Of a DNA stretch of 7,556 nucleotides, positions 6,701-7,556 are shown piece after piece (the stretch's first letter is position 1; each line of letters begins with the position of its first letter). This DNA comes from Clostridia bacterium (GTDB taxonomy: Bacteria > Bacillota > Clostridia > Christensenellales > CAG-314), in NCBI GenBank assembly GCA_017407305.1, contig JAFQWS010000113.1, forward strand, positions 1 through 7,556. The letters are read 5' to 3'. The notes beneath the pieces are model-generated. The model made no database searches, had not been told where the DNA came from, and saw only the letters and a list, made by a program, of their open reading frames with translations. Position numbers and translations under genes: made by a program.

Positions 6701-7276
6701 TTATACAGACAATACGTCGGCTTCTTTTTCTTTAGAAAGTTTGTCAATGTTTTCGATTACTTTTGAAATGATTTTGTCAACTTCTTGTTCGTAGTCGGCA
6801 ATCAAGTCTTCGGAAACAGTCTTTGAATTTTTGACTGCTTTAAGTTGATCCATTGCATCGCGACGGCAATTGCGAACTGCAACTTTTGCTTCTTCTGCAA
6901 GTTTTTTGACGTCTTTTACCAATGCCATACGGCGTTCTTGTGTCAAAGTGGGAAATACCAAACGGATGACAACACCATCGTCTTGAGGTGTAACGCCAAT
7001 GTTTGCTGCTTGAATTGCTTTGGAAACCTTGGGAATTGCAGTTTTGTCCCAAACACTGATGACCAACAATCTTGCTTCGGGCACAGAAATGTTGCCCATT
7101 TGATTGATGGGTGTGGGTGCGCCGTAATAATCAACCAAAATCTTTTCGACAAGTTTGGGATTTGCACGACCTGCTTTCATAAGGTTGTATTCATTTTTCA
7201 TATAGTCAACTGCTTTTGCAACTCTTTCTTCCAAGTCCATAAAGATGAGTTCAATGGTTTCGTTTGCGTAATTCAC
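6701..7276 (-). CDS. frr: Ribosome recycling factor
   Basis: RRF acts with EF-G to split post-termination ribosomes. The 191-residue protein matches the family along its whole length (usual about 185). A long three-helix bundle part is interrupted by the small beta domain (about 47-112). Recognisable segments are KAGRANPKLVEKILVDYYG (34-52), NISVPEARLLVISVWD (62-77) and DDGVVIRLVFPTLTQERR (99-116). R135-N-x-R138-R139 in the last helices is also conserved. The GTG start at 7274-7276 is chosen because AAGGAG lies 7 bases upstream. The first in-frame ATG (7240) would remove part of helix 1 and has no such site. A GTG at 7303 lies upstream of the Shine-Dalgarno. The gene appears to have its own promoter in the gap after pyrH, and is followed by a terminator-like hairpin. 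Confidence 0.96.
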   Translation of the reverse strand: MNYANETIELIFMDLEERVAKAVDYMKNEYNLMKAGRANPKLVEKILVDYYGAPTPINQMGNISVPEARLLVISVWDKTAIPKVSKAIQAANIGVTPQDDGVVIRLVFPTLTQERRMALVKDVKKLAEEAKVAVRNCRRDAMDQLKAVKNSKTVSEDLIADYEQEVDKIISKVIENIDKLSKEKEADVLSV

Positions 7277-7283
7277 GGTTGTT

Positions 7284-7289
7284 CTCCTT
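7284..7289 (-). promoter_or_regulatory. Shine-Dalgarno of frr, decides a GTG start
   Basis: AAGGAG on the minus strand is 7 bases before the GTG at 7276. The fit is close to ideal and is the reason for choosing the GTG over nearby ATG codons. Confidence 0.8.
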
Positions 7290-7307
7290 AAAAGTTTTAT
7301 CACATAT

Positions 7308-7336
7308 ATAATACATTATTGACGAGTATTTTTCAA
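7308..7336 (-). promoter_or_regulatory. Candidate sigma-A-type promoter for frr
   Basis: On the minus strand TTGAAA (7331-7336) and TATTAT (7308-7313) are separated by exactly 17 bases, with one mismatch to consensus in each hexamer. Transcription would begin near 7301, giving a leader of about 25 bases that contains the frr Shine-Dalgarno. The region is AT-rich, so a chance match remains possible. Confidence 0.55.
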
Positions 7337-7340
7337 TAGT

Positions 7341-7556
7341 TTATTCGATAATTGTACCATCAATTTTTTCGCCAGTTGCTGCTTGATAGATTGATGAGTC
7401 GTCAAATGCACCAAAAACGTAGATTTTAATTCCGTCTTTTTTGCACAATTCAATGGCTTCCCTATCCAATGCTTGCAAATTGCGTTCCAGGACTTCGTCA
7501 TAGGTCAATGCGTCAAGTTTTTTTGCATTGGGATTGATTTTGGGATCACTGTCATA
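7341..7556 (-). CDS. pyrH: UMP kinase, C-terminal part (5' end outside the window)
   Basis: The last 71 residues of an amino-acid-kinase-family UMP kinase run off the right edge. They begin in the YDSDPKINPNAKK segment, the nucleotide-contacting loop of PyrH (typically VYDxDPxxNPxAK). They continue with LTYDEVLERNL and a final strand and helix, ending GTIIE before TAA at 7341-7343. PyrH phosphorylates UMP to UDP in pyrimidine nucleotide synthesis, and pyrH-frr is a very common bacterial pair. The stretch usually reading VMDxTA is ALDREA here, and the usual VFN before the last loop is VFG. The tail is therefore somewhat divergent, though the assignment is secure from motif and position. The catalytic N-terminal part cannot be judged from this window. 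Confidence 0.9.
   Translation of the reverse strand, partial: YDSDPKINPNAKKLDALTYDEVLERNLQALDREAIELCKKDGIKIYVFGAFDDSSIYQAATGEKIDGTIIE

Noticed and set aside
6845..7291. Plus-strand open frame of 148 codons
   Set aside because: It is entirely antisense to frr, whose product is unmistakable. The translation is rich in Cys and Phe, resembles no family, and lacks a convincing ribosome binding site.
7319..7347. Plus-strand TTGACG resembling a -35 box
   Set aside because: There is no acceptable -10 at the right distance and no plus-strand gene to serve.
7316..7501. Minus-strand 61-codon frame
   Set aside because: It is a wrong-frame shadow of the pyrH 3' end. The frame ending at 7341 gives recognisable UMP kinase sequence.

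Overview
The window holds one unidirectional, densely packed gene block on the minus strand. In transcription order (right to left) it reads pyrH (3' end only) - frr - uppS - cdsA - dxr - rseP - ispG - a polC-like gene. I see no rRNA, tRNA, insertion sequence, CRISPR array or credible plus-strand gene, and no gene-free stretch longer than about 70 bases. The DNA is AT-rich. The order uppS-cdsA-dxr-rseP-ispG-polC is the one expected in low-GC Firmicutes of the Clostridia type (Bacilli usually lack ispG between rseP and polC). An uncultured Clostridia-like bacterium is therefore the best guess, as an inference from gene order and composition only.

Right end (about 6634-7556): the last 71 codons of UMP kinase are followed by a 64-base gap. 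The gap carries a good sigma-A-type promoter (TTGAAA, 17-base spacer, TATTAT) and a strong Shine-Dalgarno that fixes a GTG start for ribosome recycling factor. Behind frr lies a perfect 14-bp hairpin with a 7-T run. It looks like an intrinsic terminator, yet it ends only 7 bases before the uppS start codon, and uppS has no visible ribosome binding site.

Middle (1666-6633): uppS, cdsA, dxr, rseP and ispG are nearly gapless, with a 17-base overlap, a 1-base gap and two ATGA stop/start overlaps. The genes link isoprenoid supply (Dxr is the first committed MEP-pathway step, IspG a late one) to undecaprenyl diphosphate (UppS). They also link to CDP-diacylglycerol for phospholipids (CdsA) and membrane proteolysis (RseP). 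All five keep the expected catalytic motifs.

Left end (24-1676): the position normally held by the replicative polymerase PolC (about 1,400 residues) is filled by an intact 543-residue reading frame. It resembles only the PolC N-terminal region, the OB fold and the DnaQ-type exonuclease. Every DEDDh catalytic residue I can align has been replaced, both halves of the PHP domain are absent, and there is no polymerase domain. The frame ends at the end of the exonuclease fold, with its stop codon inside a weak terminator-like hairpin. This is the most unusual item in the window: a candidate non-catalytic PolC-derived protein, or a decayed polC, at the ancestral polC site.
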